Of a stretch of 64,000 nt of DNA, positions 52,624 through 60,618 are shown piece by piece. The position numbers and the translations under genes are program-made. The stretch comes from Diplonema japonicum (lineage: Eukaryota; Euglenozoa; Diplonemea; Diplonemida; Diplonemidae). Within the stretch, counting starts at the first letter, position 1. Each line of letters starts with the position of its first letter. The stretch lies in contig OZ025700.1 of the NCBI GenBank assembly GCA_964019335.1, positions 186,001-250,000 of the forward strand, given 5' to 3'. The notes below the pieces were generated by a model that saw only the letters and a list, made by a program, of their open reading frames with translations, was not told where the DNA came from and did not search any database.

Positions 52624-53438
52624 TTTCTTGCGGGCATGCGAAACTCACCTCCCCCTTTCCCTCCCTGTTTTTTTCTTTTTTTAACGTGGATTTACCTCGG
52701 GAAAAAAAAAAAGAAAAAGAGAATACAGCACACTAAAAAAAAGAAAGAAAAAGAAAAAGTTTTTTTTAATAGACAGTGTTGGGTGTTTATTGGGTGGGGG
52801 GTTCACAAAAAAAAGGGGGCGAGGGGGTTGTTAAAAAAAAAGAAAAAAAGAAGAAACGGGGTGATGGCGGGTAGGGAGGGGGGGGCGAAAAAAGGGATAA
52901 AAAGGAAAGTGGTAGCACAAATACAACATAAAGGGGGGGGGGGGGGGGAACAGGGGGAGGGGGGAGAGGACTGAAACCATAGCAAAAAAAAAAAAGAAAA
53001 TAAATAAAATGAGAAAACAAAGATATTTGAGTAGGAGAAGAAGAAATACGGATCAAGGGGGGAAAAGAAAAAAAGAAAGAAAGAAAAATAGGGTGCCCCC
53101 CCATGTGGGGGTAAAAAAAGGGGAAGGAAAAAGAAAATTGGAGAGAGAGAAAGGGGGCGGGGGAAGGGGTGAGGGGGGACAAGTGATCGGCCTCGGACAT
53201 CTATAGGTGGTAAAAAAAAAAATGGAGGGGGGATGGCTATTTTATTTTTTAAAAATTTTGTTCCTTCGGGGGCGGAAAAAAAAATAAAAGACGGGGGGTA
53301 AAAGAAATGTACAAAAAAAAAGTAGCCCGAACTTTATTTGTTTTTTTTTCTTCTTTTTTTTTTTTTTTGCTCCCTCTCACCCCCTCTTCTCCCCCCATCC
53401 CTTGTTGGCTCTATCTTTCTCAATTTTTTCTTTTTCAA

Positions 53439-53482
<44 letters not shown>

Positions 53483-53513
53483 ACTTCAAAAAAAAGGGTT
53501 GGGGAAAAAAGGG

Positions 53514-53563
<50 letters not shown>

Positions 53564-53633
53564 GCCGACCAATGAAATGGGAATAAAAAAAAAAAAAAAA
53601 AAAAAAAAAAATCACTAAAAAAAATATAATTTT
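52624..53633. other. Gene-free homopolymer spacer
   Basis: This 1-kb spacer is composed of purine-rich and homopolymer sequence: G runs (52933-52948), A runs (53441-53480), a 41-base T run (53522-53562) and A runs to 53611. Frames here are Pro/Ser or Phe artefacts. No gene. Confidence 0.8.
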
Positions 53634-54635
53634 TTACAGCATCAGCACGACAAGGACGGAAGCGATGGAAAGCAGGGCTGAGAATGTGGTGGTGGTGGAA
53701 GCCTCGAAAACAGCAGCCAAGTTACCGCCACCGAGCGCGGTACCTGCCTGGCCAATACCGAAGCCCTGCTCCCACATCGAGCAGAACGCGTCAGATTCCA
53801 GCGACTTGGTGGTACCCCCGAAGATAAGCCTTGCCCTCTGATTGTTCATGATCTCGGGGGTGAACTCGTCCTTCTTCTCATCGGTGGTGGGCTCCCTCCT
53901 GTTGCAAACCTCGAAAAGAGTGTCACAGCTGTCCCTCTCCACCCATCTGATGTAATGGTCATCGGTGTTGGTGGTGGTGTTGAAAGTAGACTGTGCAGTG
54001 TACGGTGTAGCACCAGCAGTCCTTCCTGCAGCAATCGATGCGGCAACGGTAGCCTTGTCAACAGCGATCTGGGGGAACGCGATCGAACAAAGCATTTCCT
54101 TCATGTAGACGCCGCACCAGTTAGCTGTTACGTCCTCAGACCTTCCGGTTCCCCACCTAACGGTGTCCAAAGAGATACCACCCTTGGTGACGGCGAAGGA
54201 AGATTTGTAGCCGTTAGTAGTGCCGAACATGTTGAAGAGGGCCTTGGCCTCGTTGTCGGCTTGGGTGAAGGCGGTTTGAACAGCAGTGTTGGAGGTGGTG
54301 CTGAAGTCGCGTACGCAAATAGCGCCCTCACCAGGTAGGGAACCGGCACCGTCGGTGTACCTGTCAAGGTATGAACCGCAGAAGCTGACTGTCCATGTTC
54401 CGCTGCCCACCGCCGCCTTCACCTCCGCCACTGTCGCCACTTGGGCCGTGCTTGTCCCGTTTCCAATCACGGAGCTGTTCGCACCACTGACGTCTGTCGT
54501 CGATGGGAACGGTACCTTCGTGTCGCTGCCGCCTGTGTTGCACGCAATCCTTCCGTCCACCATGTAGTCACAGTTCCCGCACCCTGAGGCCCCCGCCCCC
54601 ACTACAAGGAACGCCATCCCAATTACTGCGCGCAT
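53634..54635 (-). CDS. Secreted, possibly GPI-anchored Cys-containing protein (333 aa)
   Basis: The protein starts with a signal peptide (MRAVIGMAFLVVGAGASG) and ends in a hydrophobic stretch with no charged tail (ALLSIASVLVVLML) after a small-residue region, the pattern of a GPI-attachment signal. The mature part has paired cysteines (CGNCDY, FCGS, ICVR, WCGVY, LCSIAF, DSCDTLFEVCNR, FCSMW), many Thr/Ser and several N-glycosylation motifs. It looks like a disulfide-bonded surface protein. I do not recognise the family. It is intronless and GC-richer than the spacers. Confidence 0.75.
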   Translation of the reverse strand: MRAVIGMAFLVVGAGASGCGNCDYMVDGRIACNTGGSDTKVPFPSTTDVSGANSSVIGNGTSTAQVATVAEVKAAVGSGTWTVSFCGSYLDRYTDGAGSLPGEGAICVRDFSTTSNTAVQTAFTQADNEAKALFNMFGTTNGYKSSFAVTKGGISLDTVRWGTGRSEDVTANWCGVYMKEMLCSIAFPQIAVDKATVAASIAAGRTAGATPYTAQSTFNTTTNTDDHYIRWVERDSCDTLFEVCNRREPTTDEKKDEFTPEIMNNQRARLIFGGTTKSLESDAFCSMWEQGFGIGQAGTALGGGNLAAVFEASTTTTFSALLSIASVLVVLML

Positions 54636-54814
54636 TTTCCTTTTTTTTTTTTTTTTTTCTCTCTTCTTTTTACTACTTTTTTTTTTGATTTTTTAAAAAT
54701 TTTCCGGGAATAAAAAAAAAAAATAGAAATTACAAAAAAAAAAAAGAGAAAAAAAAAACACTCACACCGCTCCTCCGTCCATTTTTTTTTACTTTTGTTT
54801 TGTTTTCGTCTTCA

Positions 54815-55461
54815 TTAGAAATCAAGCAATTCATCTTCCTTCGGGTGGTACTGTGGGGAGAGGGGTATTTTTTTTTCTTCTTTTTTTTTTCCTCTTCAAA
54901 ACACATACTTTTGGGTAACTCCGTGCCCGGTCCCGCAAAATATTCGCATGGTCCAAACACCTTTGGTGTCTTTGGATAATGTTGTAGTTGTTGGGGACGG
55001 GAACCATAATACGCTGGCGAAGGTTACCGAAGTACCCTTCCAGCTGAACCCGGTTACTTCCCCGCCAGTCCTCCAGATCTAAGAGTTGCATGTCCTCTGA
55101 GCCCAAGTTGATTCTCGGGAGTTCTTCATCATTGATGGTTAGGTATTGGTAGCGTGTTTTCTCCCAGTTTACATCAGGCCGGTGGTACCGCTTGAGGTGG
55201 GAGGGGGTCTCCTCCCTTTCCCAAGACATCATACGGGGATTTTCTTTGATAAGTTTCCTCCACAACATATGCCCTTTCACGTGAGGCTGGTGATATTGAC
55301 TCTCCATCACTCCCCATTTTTGATGGTAATAACTTGTGGGTGCCTTTTTTTTTTTTTTTTTTTTTTCTTTTTTTTTTTTTTGTGAATACCCTCCCAGCTT
55401 CATAAAGTGATGTTTGTCTATTACCCCCTGTGGCCCGGATCACTGCAGTTCGTTTCAACAT
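54815..55461 (-). CDS. Probable mitochondrial protein, unknown family (180 aa)
   Basis: Exons 55461-55390, 55343-54909 and 54850-54815 join to 180 residues; introns are 46 bp (GTATTC...AAAG) and 58 bp (GTATGT...CCACAG). The N-terminus MLKRTAVIRATGGNRQTSLYEAGR is basic, hydroxylated and free of acidic residues up to Glu22, typical of a mitochondrial presequence. The body is basic and Tyr/Trp/His-rich (SYYHQKWGVMESQYHQPHVKG), as in many mitoribosomal or respiratory accessory proteins. The last exon encodes YHPKEDELLDF. No named family is recognised. Confidence 0.7.
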
Positions 55462-55642
55462 ATTTTTCTTTTAAATTATTTGTACACCCCCCCCCCCCCC
55501 CCCCTTCTCTCTTCTTCCTCACCCCTCTTTTTTTTTTCCCCCTTCGCTTTTTTTCCGGCGGTTTTTATAATAAAGACAATACAAGAATACAGAAAATCTC
55601 AAGACTACGTAATAAAATCTAAAAAAAAAAAAAAAAAAAAAA

Positions 55643-56617
55643 TCATTGGACTGGTGCCCCTGCTTTGTGTGCAATGTAACTTTCCAGCAATTTATTAAGA
55701 GACGCGATGCGCCGTTCTTCGTTGGCGAGGTGTTTTTGGATCTCCCCGACGGGTGCAGAGAGAACGGTACCCGGAGGGGTGTGTTCCACACCGCCTACAG
55801 ACCAGTTCACGGACAGCGAGGACAGAGTGGTTTCAAGGGAAGCGAAAGGTGTGTCAAGAGCCTTCGCAGCCTGCAGCAGTGCATGGCAGCCTTCCAAGGA
55901 CGCACAGGCAGAGTGTGTGCCAGGGTTTGCTGTATTAGTCAAAATCGTTGCGTACTTCAAATTCTGTGCATGGCACTCTCTAAGATCCTCCGAGTAACGT
56001 GTGTTGTGCTTTCGTAACACATCGTTTTCCTTACCCAACGCCTGCACCTCGCCGCGTAGGTCCTTCACCTCCCGGTTCAACTTTGTGACCTGCTTGTTGT
56101 TTTCATCTTGGCCTTTTCTATCTAATCCAACGCTTTCCGACCGCTTGCGTATCAGTCTCGTCCTGTCCCTGATGGGGGTTCTTACGCTCTTCCCCACGCT
56201 CTCCCTTAGTCTTGCTATTTCTTTATTCCGGTAATTTTCTATCTCCATCTGCTGGTCCGTGAGTGTTGTTTCAAGCCCCTTCATATCATGGAGGGTGTGC
56301 TGGTGCTCGGATTGAAGGTGTGCGTAGTCGGCTCGGAGCTGCAAGAGCTGGCTGCTTAAAAGTGCTTCCCTGTTCTGATGCAGGTCCAGCGTGCAGGCTG
56401 TGGTCGCCTTCTCGTGTTGCGCCTTCTCCGCCGCGCACAACAGGTGGCTCACGGCTTGGTCCTTCTTCCCCAGCTCCAGAGCGAGCACACGGTTTGCTCG
56501 GCGCAGCGACGCCATTTCATCGGTTTGTTCGTCGCTTTCCAACGATTCCGTGTAGCTCTCTACCACGCTTGGTGTGCTCCTGCGGACAAGCCGCCGCCTC
56601 CTTGGGCTTGCAGGCAT
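55643..56617 (-). CDS. Coiled-coil protein (324 aa)
   Basis: An intronless gene from ATG 56617. A basic N-terminus (MPASPRRRRLVRRSTPS) is followed by two long heptad-bearing segments, about 34-135 and 170-220, separated by an Arg/Ser-rich hinge (KSVRTPIRDRTRLIRKRSES). The C-terminal 90 residues are less helical and end HKAGAPVQ. No domain is recognised. A centrosomal, flagellar or cytoskeletal role is possible from the coiled coil alone; nothing in the sequence decides it. Confidence 0.7.
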   Translation of the reverse strand: MPASPRRRRLVRRSTPSVVESYTESLESDEQTDEMASLRRANRVLALELGKKDQAVSHLLCAAEKAQHEKATTACTLDLHQNREALLSSQLLQLRADYAHLQSEHQHTLHDMKGLETTLTDQQMEIENYRNKEIARLRESVGKSVRTPIRDRTRLIRKRSESVGLDRKGQDENNKQVTKLNREVKDLRGEVQALGKENDVLRKHNTRYSEDLRECHAQNLKYATILTNTANPGTHSACASLEGCHALLQAAKALDTPFASLETTLSSLSVNWSVGGVEHTPPGTVLSAPVGEIQKHLANEERRIASLNKLLESYIAHKAGAPVQ

Positions 56618-56748
56618 TGTACTGTGATGGTCGGTATTCAGAGAAGAAATAAAAAATTATACTCTTTTTTTAAAAAAAAAAAAAGATGATACAATGTAAA
56701 ACTCCTGGTCCCCAGCAGAGGTCCGTTTTTTCCTTTTTTTAAAAAAAT

Positions 56749-56792
<44 letters not shown>

Positions 56793-56816
56793 AGGAAAGG
56801 GGGACAGAAAAGATGC

Positions 56817-58289
56817 TCACAAAAACTTTTGCAACAGTTCCAGCCCTTTGTCCCTGTAGCCCTCGTCGCTGGACGAGGCGAAGACGACCGCTGCGGTTCG
56901 TTTGATCTTTGCGATGGAGCCCTCCTCGTCGTGCAGCAAGGGGCTCTCCAGCCTGGTGAGGATGGTGTCGAGAAGAGGCAGGAACGGGGAGAGCACCTGC
57001 GGGTCCTGCACTTGGTTGAAACACGTGGTCAACAACTCGAGGTTGTTCTGAAGCTGCGGCAGCTTCGGGATGTCCGACTTGCTGTAGACATAGATCGCAT
57101 GCTGCAGGTATTCAAGACTCTCACGATGCTTCGACTGCTGCACAAGACACAAAGCAACAGATGCAGCACACCATCCACTCAGATCATTGGTGTGCCCACA
57201 GTTGTCCGTGAATAAAGTGTGCGCTTCTTTGTAGTTAGACGCTGCTCTTGAAAGGTATTCCTTTGACTCCAACACGGGTACTGTTTCGGACGAAAGAACG
57301 GTCAAGCTACCGGTGTCCAAATCAAGTTTTTCTTCACCCTCCTCAGCAGGAGTTGGGGATGATGTCCGAAGAGTGGCCAACGCAAGGTAACAGTCGCCCA
57401 ACGCCTGGCAGATTTTCGCGTGCATAACATGTTCGCCTGGTTCTGCTAGTTGATGTAGAGGGATCGCTTCTGCGATTGTGGCTGAAGCCTTGCGAAGCAA
57501 GTCGAAGTTTGAGGTGTTGAACGCAACGGTTGCCATGCAGTAGCCTACGTCCCAACGGTCCCACCATGTCGCTTCTCCTTTGAGGTGAGCACATTTAAGA
57601 TAGTAAGGTAGTGCTTGATCGGATTTGTTGAGGGCTTGCAATGCCATTCCGATATTTCTGTATAACATATCGAAGAGTTCTATGGCCTCTTCGGGCTTGT
57701 AAGGGATGCATGCTTCGAGCTCGCGGAGCATAATGAGGGCTTCGGCATGGCGTTGCTGTTTCATACGAACGGTGGAAGCATGGTTGAGGGCCTTGATGAG
57801 CCACACACCTCCTCGTGTCCTGCATTTTGGTAGTGCTTCGTCCATTATGGCGGCTGCTTTGGCGATTTTGTAGTTTTTGAGGTAGGCTCCCACTAGGTCG
57901 AGGGCGTGTCCTAAGGTTACAGAATCGTCGAGGGATTCTGTTTTACTGTAGATTTCCTTGAATTGTGTTTCTAGTGTTGTAACGCGTTCTTCGTTGCCTT
58001 GCTCGCCATCTTGGAACTCTTCGTCCGTCCATCTTCTGTTCAGGACCGCTTCTTTCTCCACCACGTCGGCCAGGATTTTTGACCCGTAGTGGTCCTTTCC
58101 CATTACTGCTTCGACACTGTCTTTCAGGGCGATGGCTTCCATTAGACCCATGCCTTCCAGACCTTTTTTTTCCCGTTGTTTTGCGAGTTTTGTTCCACCC
58201 AAGCCTCCCCGAACGTGCCATGCTTTTTTAGCTGTGTTCTCCTCCGCTACTATTTCGCTGCTTAGGCGTACTAGTGATTTTCGAAGCAT
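56817..58289 (-). CDS. TPR-like helical repeat protein (490 aa)
   Basis: I start at ATG 58289 (MLRKSLVRLSSEIV). The open frame continues upstream to 58727, but that part is poly-Phe/poly-Lys from homopolymers and has a stretch of A directly before the ATG, so it is leader. The first ~40 residues are basic and could be a mitochondrial targeting signal. From about 95 on, helix pairs of 34-40 residues (ALDLVGAYLKNYKIAKAAAIMDE, MLYRNIGMALQALNKSDQALPYYLKC...) match the tetratricopeptide pattern, with small residues at the usual positions. A protein-interaction scaffold is likely. No catalytic domain is visible. Confidence 0.75.
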   Translation of the reverse strand: MLRKSLVRLSSEIVAEENTAKKAWHVRGGLGGTKLAKQREKKGLEGMGLMEAIALKDSVEAVMGKDHYGSKILADVVEKEAVLNRRWTDEEFQDGEQGNEERVTTLETQFKEIYSKTESLDDSVTLGHALDLVGAYLKNYKIAKAAAIMDEALPKCRTRGGVWLIKALNHASTVRMKQQRHAEALIMLRELEACIPYKPEEAIELFDMLYRNIGMALQALNKSDQALPYYLKCAHLKGEATWWDRWDVGYCMATVAFNTSNFDLLRKASATIAEAIPLHQLAEPGEHVMHAKICQALGDCYLALATLRTSSPTPAEEGEEKLDLDTGSLTVLSSETVPVLESKEYLSRAASNYKEAHTLFTDNCGHTNDLSGWCAASVALCLVQQSKHRESLEYLQHAIYVYSKSDIPKLPQLQNNLELLTTCFNQVQDPQVLSPFLPLLDTILTRLESPLLHDEEGSIAKIKRTAAVVFASSSDEGYRDKGLELLQKFL

Positions 58290-58673
58290 TTTTTTTTTTT
58301 TTTTAATTGTTCGTTGGAAGGGGAGTTTCTTTTTTTTCTTCTCTCCCCGGTTGCCTTTTTTTTTTTTTTTTTTTTTTTTTAATTTGTTGTGTGGAGTGTA
58401 GGTAAAAGAAAAAAGAATAAAATAAAAAAATAAAAAAAAAAAACGAGAATTAGGCATAGAGTGGAAGGGAAGTTGTGTGAGATAATGGAGGGCTTGTTTT
58501 CCTTCTTTTTCTTTTCTTTTTTTTTTTCCTGGTGTCATGTGAAACAATTGTGGTGGAAGAGAGGGAAAGAGGGAGGATGGGGGAAGGGTCGGATACGTGA
58601 GGAAAGAAAAAAAAAAAAAAACTACAAAAAAAAAAGAAATAAAAGAGAGGGAATAAAAAGAAACTCGATAATT
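58290..58673. other. Gene-free homopolymer spacer
   Basis: A/T runs (58291-58304, 58356-58381, 58607-58620) and purine-rich sequence; contains the A-rich leader of the TPR-like gene. No gene. Confidence 0.75.
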
Positions 58674-58891
58674 TAAAGGAAGCCGGTGGGGGCACCCTGC
58701 ACCTGGTGTTGGCGGCGCCCTGCACAAGCACCATCTACTTGATTACAGGGGGCGCACCTCGGCCTAGCTGTAGCTTCTTCTGGCGTTCCGCGCAGTGTCC
58801 CTAACCAAGATGAGCCCGTGTAGTTTGCTGCCCGTCTATGTATCCAGAGCACCTGCTTCCTTCTTTATATTTCCATGTTATCCCCACCACC
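58674..58891 (+). repeat. SINE-like dispersed repeat, copy C
   Basis: This 218-bp copy starts TAAAGGAAGCC and ends CATGTTATCCCCACCACC, as in copy A, and is followed by an A-rich tail (58892-58914). Near its start it has a small internal duplication of the GGTG...CCCTGCAC segment. It lacks the middle segment (GCGTGCGGTG...CGGG) of copy A. It lies more than 48 kb from copies A and B, in the same orientation. Confidence 0.65.
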
Positions 58892-59923
58892 TTAAAGAAA
58901 AAAAGAAAAAAAGAGGGGGGGGAAAAAAACTATTCAAGCACAGGTCTTCTCTTTTATTATTAGGTGCGCACTGAAGATTTCATAGCTTGGCTGCACGAGT
59001 GTTCGCTTCCATTTGTTTAATTTTTTTAAATGTGTGTATAAGATTAACTAACTGCGCTCCTCACGAATAGTCCTTTAGGGTTACTGACAGACAAAAAAAA
59101 AGAGATATAAAAAAAAAGGAAACAAAAAACTATATGGCCAGTTTATTTTTTTTTAACACCTCATCTAAAACCCGTCTGGGCTGTCAGCCCTGGACGTGCT
59201 CTAATGGGGTTCTTGAGTGGACTTTGGGAAAAAATTCGAAAATCCCAACAGAAAAAAAAGGGGGGGGGGGGAAATACAGCAAATAAACTGGCCATATTAT
59301 CATTAATACGAAAATTTAAAAAAAAAAAAAAAAAAGGGACAGAAAAAAAAAGAGGAGAAAAAAAGAGGAACAAGGAATAAAATTAAAAAAAATCCTTTGA
59401 GCACAAATAAGTGGCAGTTTTTTTTTTTTTTTTTTTTCTTCTTCTTGTTCTTCCCCTTTTTTTTTTTTTTTTTTTTTTTGAAAATTGCATTCTCGGTTTT
59501 CACTAAAATGGAAAGAAAAAAAAAAAGGAAACAAAACCCCCCCATGCCCAGGATCCTGAGCCAGGGAGTTCCCCGCGAATTTCTTTTTTTAAAAAGATGT
59601 TTTTTCCTTCTTTTTTCCTCCCCATTCTCAGGCAGACAACTTTGCAATTTTTCCTTTTGTAGGAAATAAACTAAATCAACCTCCTAAATCGTCTCAAAGA
59701 AAGAAAGAAAAAAAAAAACAACTACTGCCAAAAAAAAAGAAAGCATCGACAATAATAATAATAAGAACAAGAAAAAAAAAAAAGAAGGACTTGCCACACG
59801 TTTTTTTTTTTTTTTTTCTTTTTTTTTCCTGTTGTATTTTAACTAAAAAAGAAGAAGAAAGAGAAAGCAAAAAAAAAAAAAAAAAAAAAAGAGTATTGAT
59901 AGCAGTACTCCCCCTCCCTTCTC
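58892..59923. other. Gene-free spacer with inverted-repeat element
   Basis: This 1-kb spacer holds the tail of SINE-like copy C, the MITE-like element at 59133-59296, and many A/T runs (59417-59436, 59457-59479, 59803-59826, 59870-59890). No gene is visible. Confidence 0.7.
59133..59296. mobile_element. MITE-like element with TA flanks
   Basis: A 14-bp terminal inverted repeat, TGGCCAGTTTATTT at 59135-59148 and AAATAAACTGGCCA at 59281-59294, encloses 132 bp. TA lies directly outside each end (59133-59134 and 59295-59296). Perfect inverted ends with TA target duplication are the hallmark of Tc1/mariner-type non-autonomous elements. The interior has no coding capacity and contains A and G runs. 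No transposase is in the window. Confidence 0.6.
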
Positions 59924-60445
59924 TTATTTATCAAGAAGACCTTGCATTGATGCAATATTCTTCTGCTGCTCCTGTGTGTCGAAAAAGGCTATAATTTCAT
60001 CTTTTGTGGGCTCGGCGGGTTTTGGTGCTGCTCTCTTTTGCCTCACTGGCTTGTCATCATCTGAGTCCGGATAACCTTCTGCGGCAAGCTGCATTTTGAC
60101 CCACTCCCTCTCTGACATTTCTGTAGGAATCGTGAACATTAGGCTACGGTCGCTCTCTGCCAGTTCGGGGTCGTAATTCGGGTACCACTTCCCATTAGCA
60201 GAATACAAGCCAGACCCATATTCCTGCTGGGGCTTTACCCTGTGCATCCCCATCATTTGTAACTGCTGCTGGTACATCAAGTGTTGCGTTACCTGTTCCC
60301 CACACCACCCCTGGTCCCTCGGCGGCTTTCGCTGGTGCCTGTTCTGTTCTTGATGGGTCGGCTTCACCCCCATCATCGCCATTTGCATCATCATCATTTC
60401 ATTCTGCGGGCATTCCCCAAGCCCTCCATATCCTCCATACATCAT
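59924..60445 (-). CDS. Met/Gln-rich protein of unknown function (173 aa)
   Basis: An intronless frame from ATG 60445 (a second ATG follows at once). The first ~70 residues are rich in Met, Gln, Gly and Tyr (MMYGGYGGLG, MMMMQMAMMG, MYQQQLQMMGM). The middle has a more ordered motif, YGSGLYSANGKWYPNYDPEL, and the C-terminus is charged with a predicted helix (KDEIIAFFDTQEQQKNI). There is no signal peptide or membrane helix. The family is not recognised. A long A run directly precedes the start codon. Confidence 0.65.
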   Translation of the reverse strand: MMYGGYGGLGECPQNEMMMMQMAMMGVKPTHQEQNRHQRKPPRDQGWCGEQVTQHLMYQQQLQMMGMHRVKPQQEYGSGLYSANGKWYPNYDPELAESDRSLMFTIPTEMSEREWVKMQLAAEGYPDSDDDKPVRQKRAAPKPAEPTKDEIIAFFDTQEQQKNIASMQGLLDK

Positions 60446-60530
60446 TTTTTTTTTTTTTTTTTTAAATTTCCGGGTGTGTACTACTTTCCCCCTTCCTGTT
60501 GTGTTAAAATATAACGGTAGAGAAGAACAT

Positions 60531-60569
<39 letters not shown>

Positions 60570-60618
60570 ATGAGGGGGAGGGGGACATGCGTGTAAATGG
60601 AAGAGAAAAAAAAAATAA

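Noticed and set aside
58290-58727. 146-residue N-terminal extension of the TPR-like protein
   Set aside because: It is made of poly-Phe/poly-Lys translated from homopolymers and overlaps the SINE-like copy C; the ATG at 58289 gives a normal protein.
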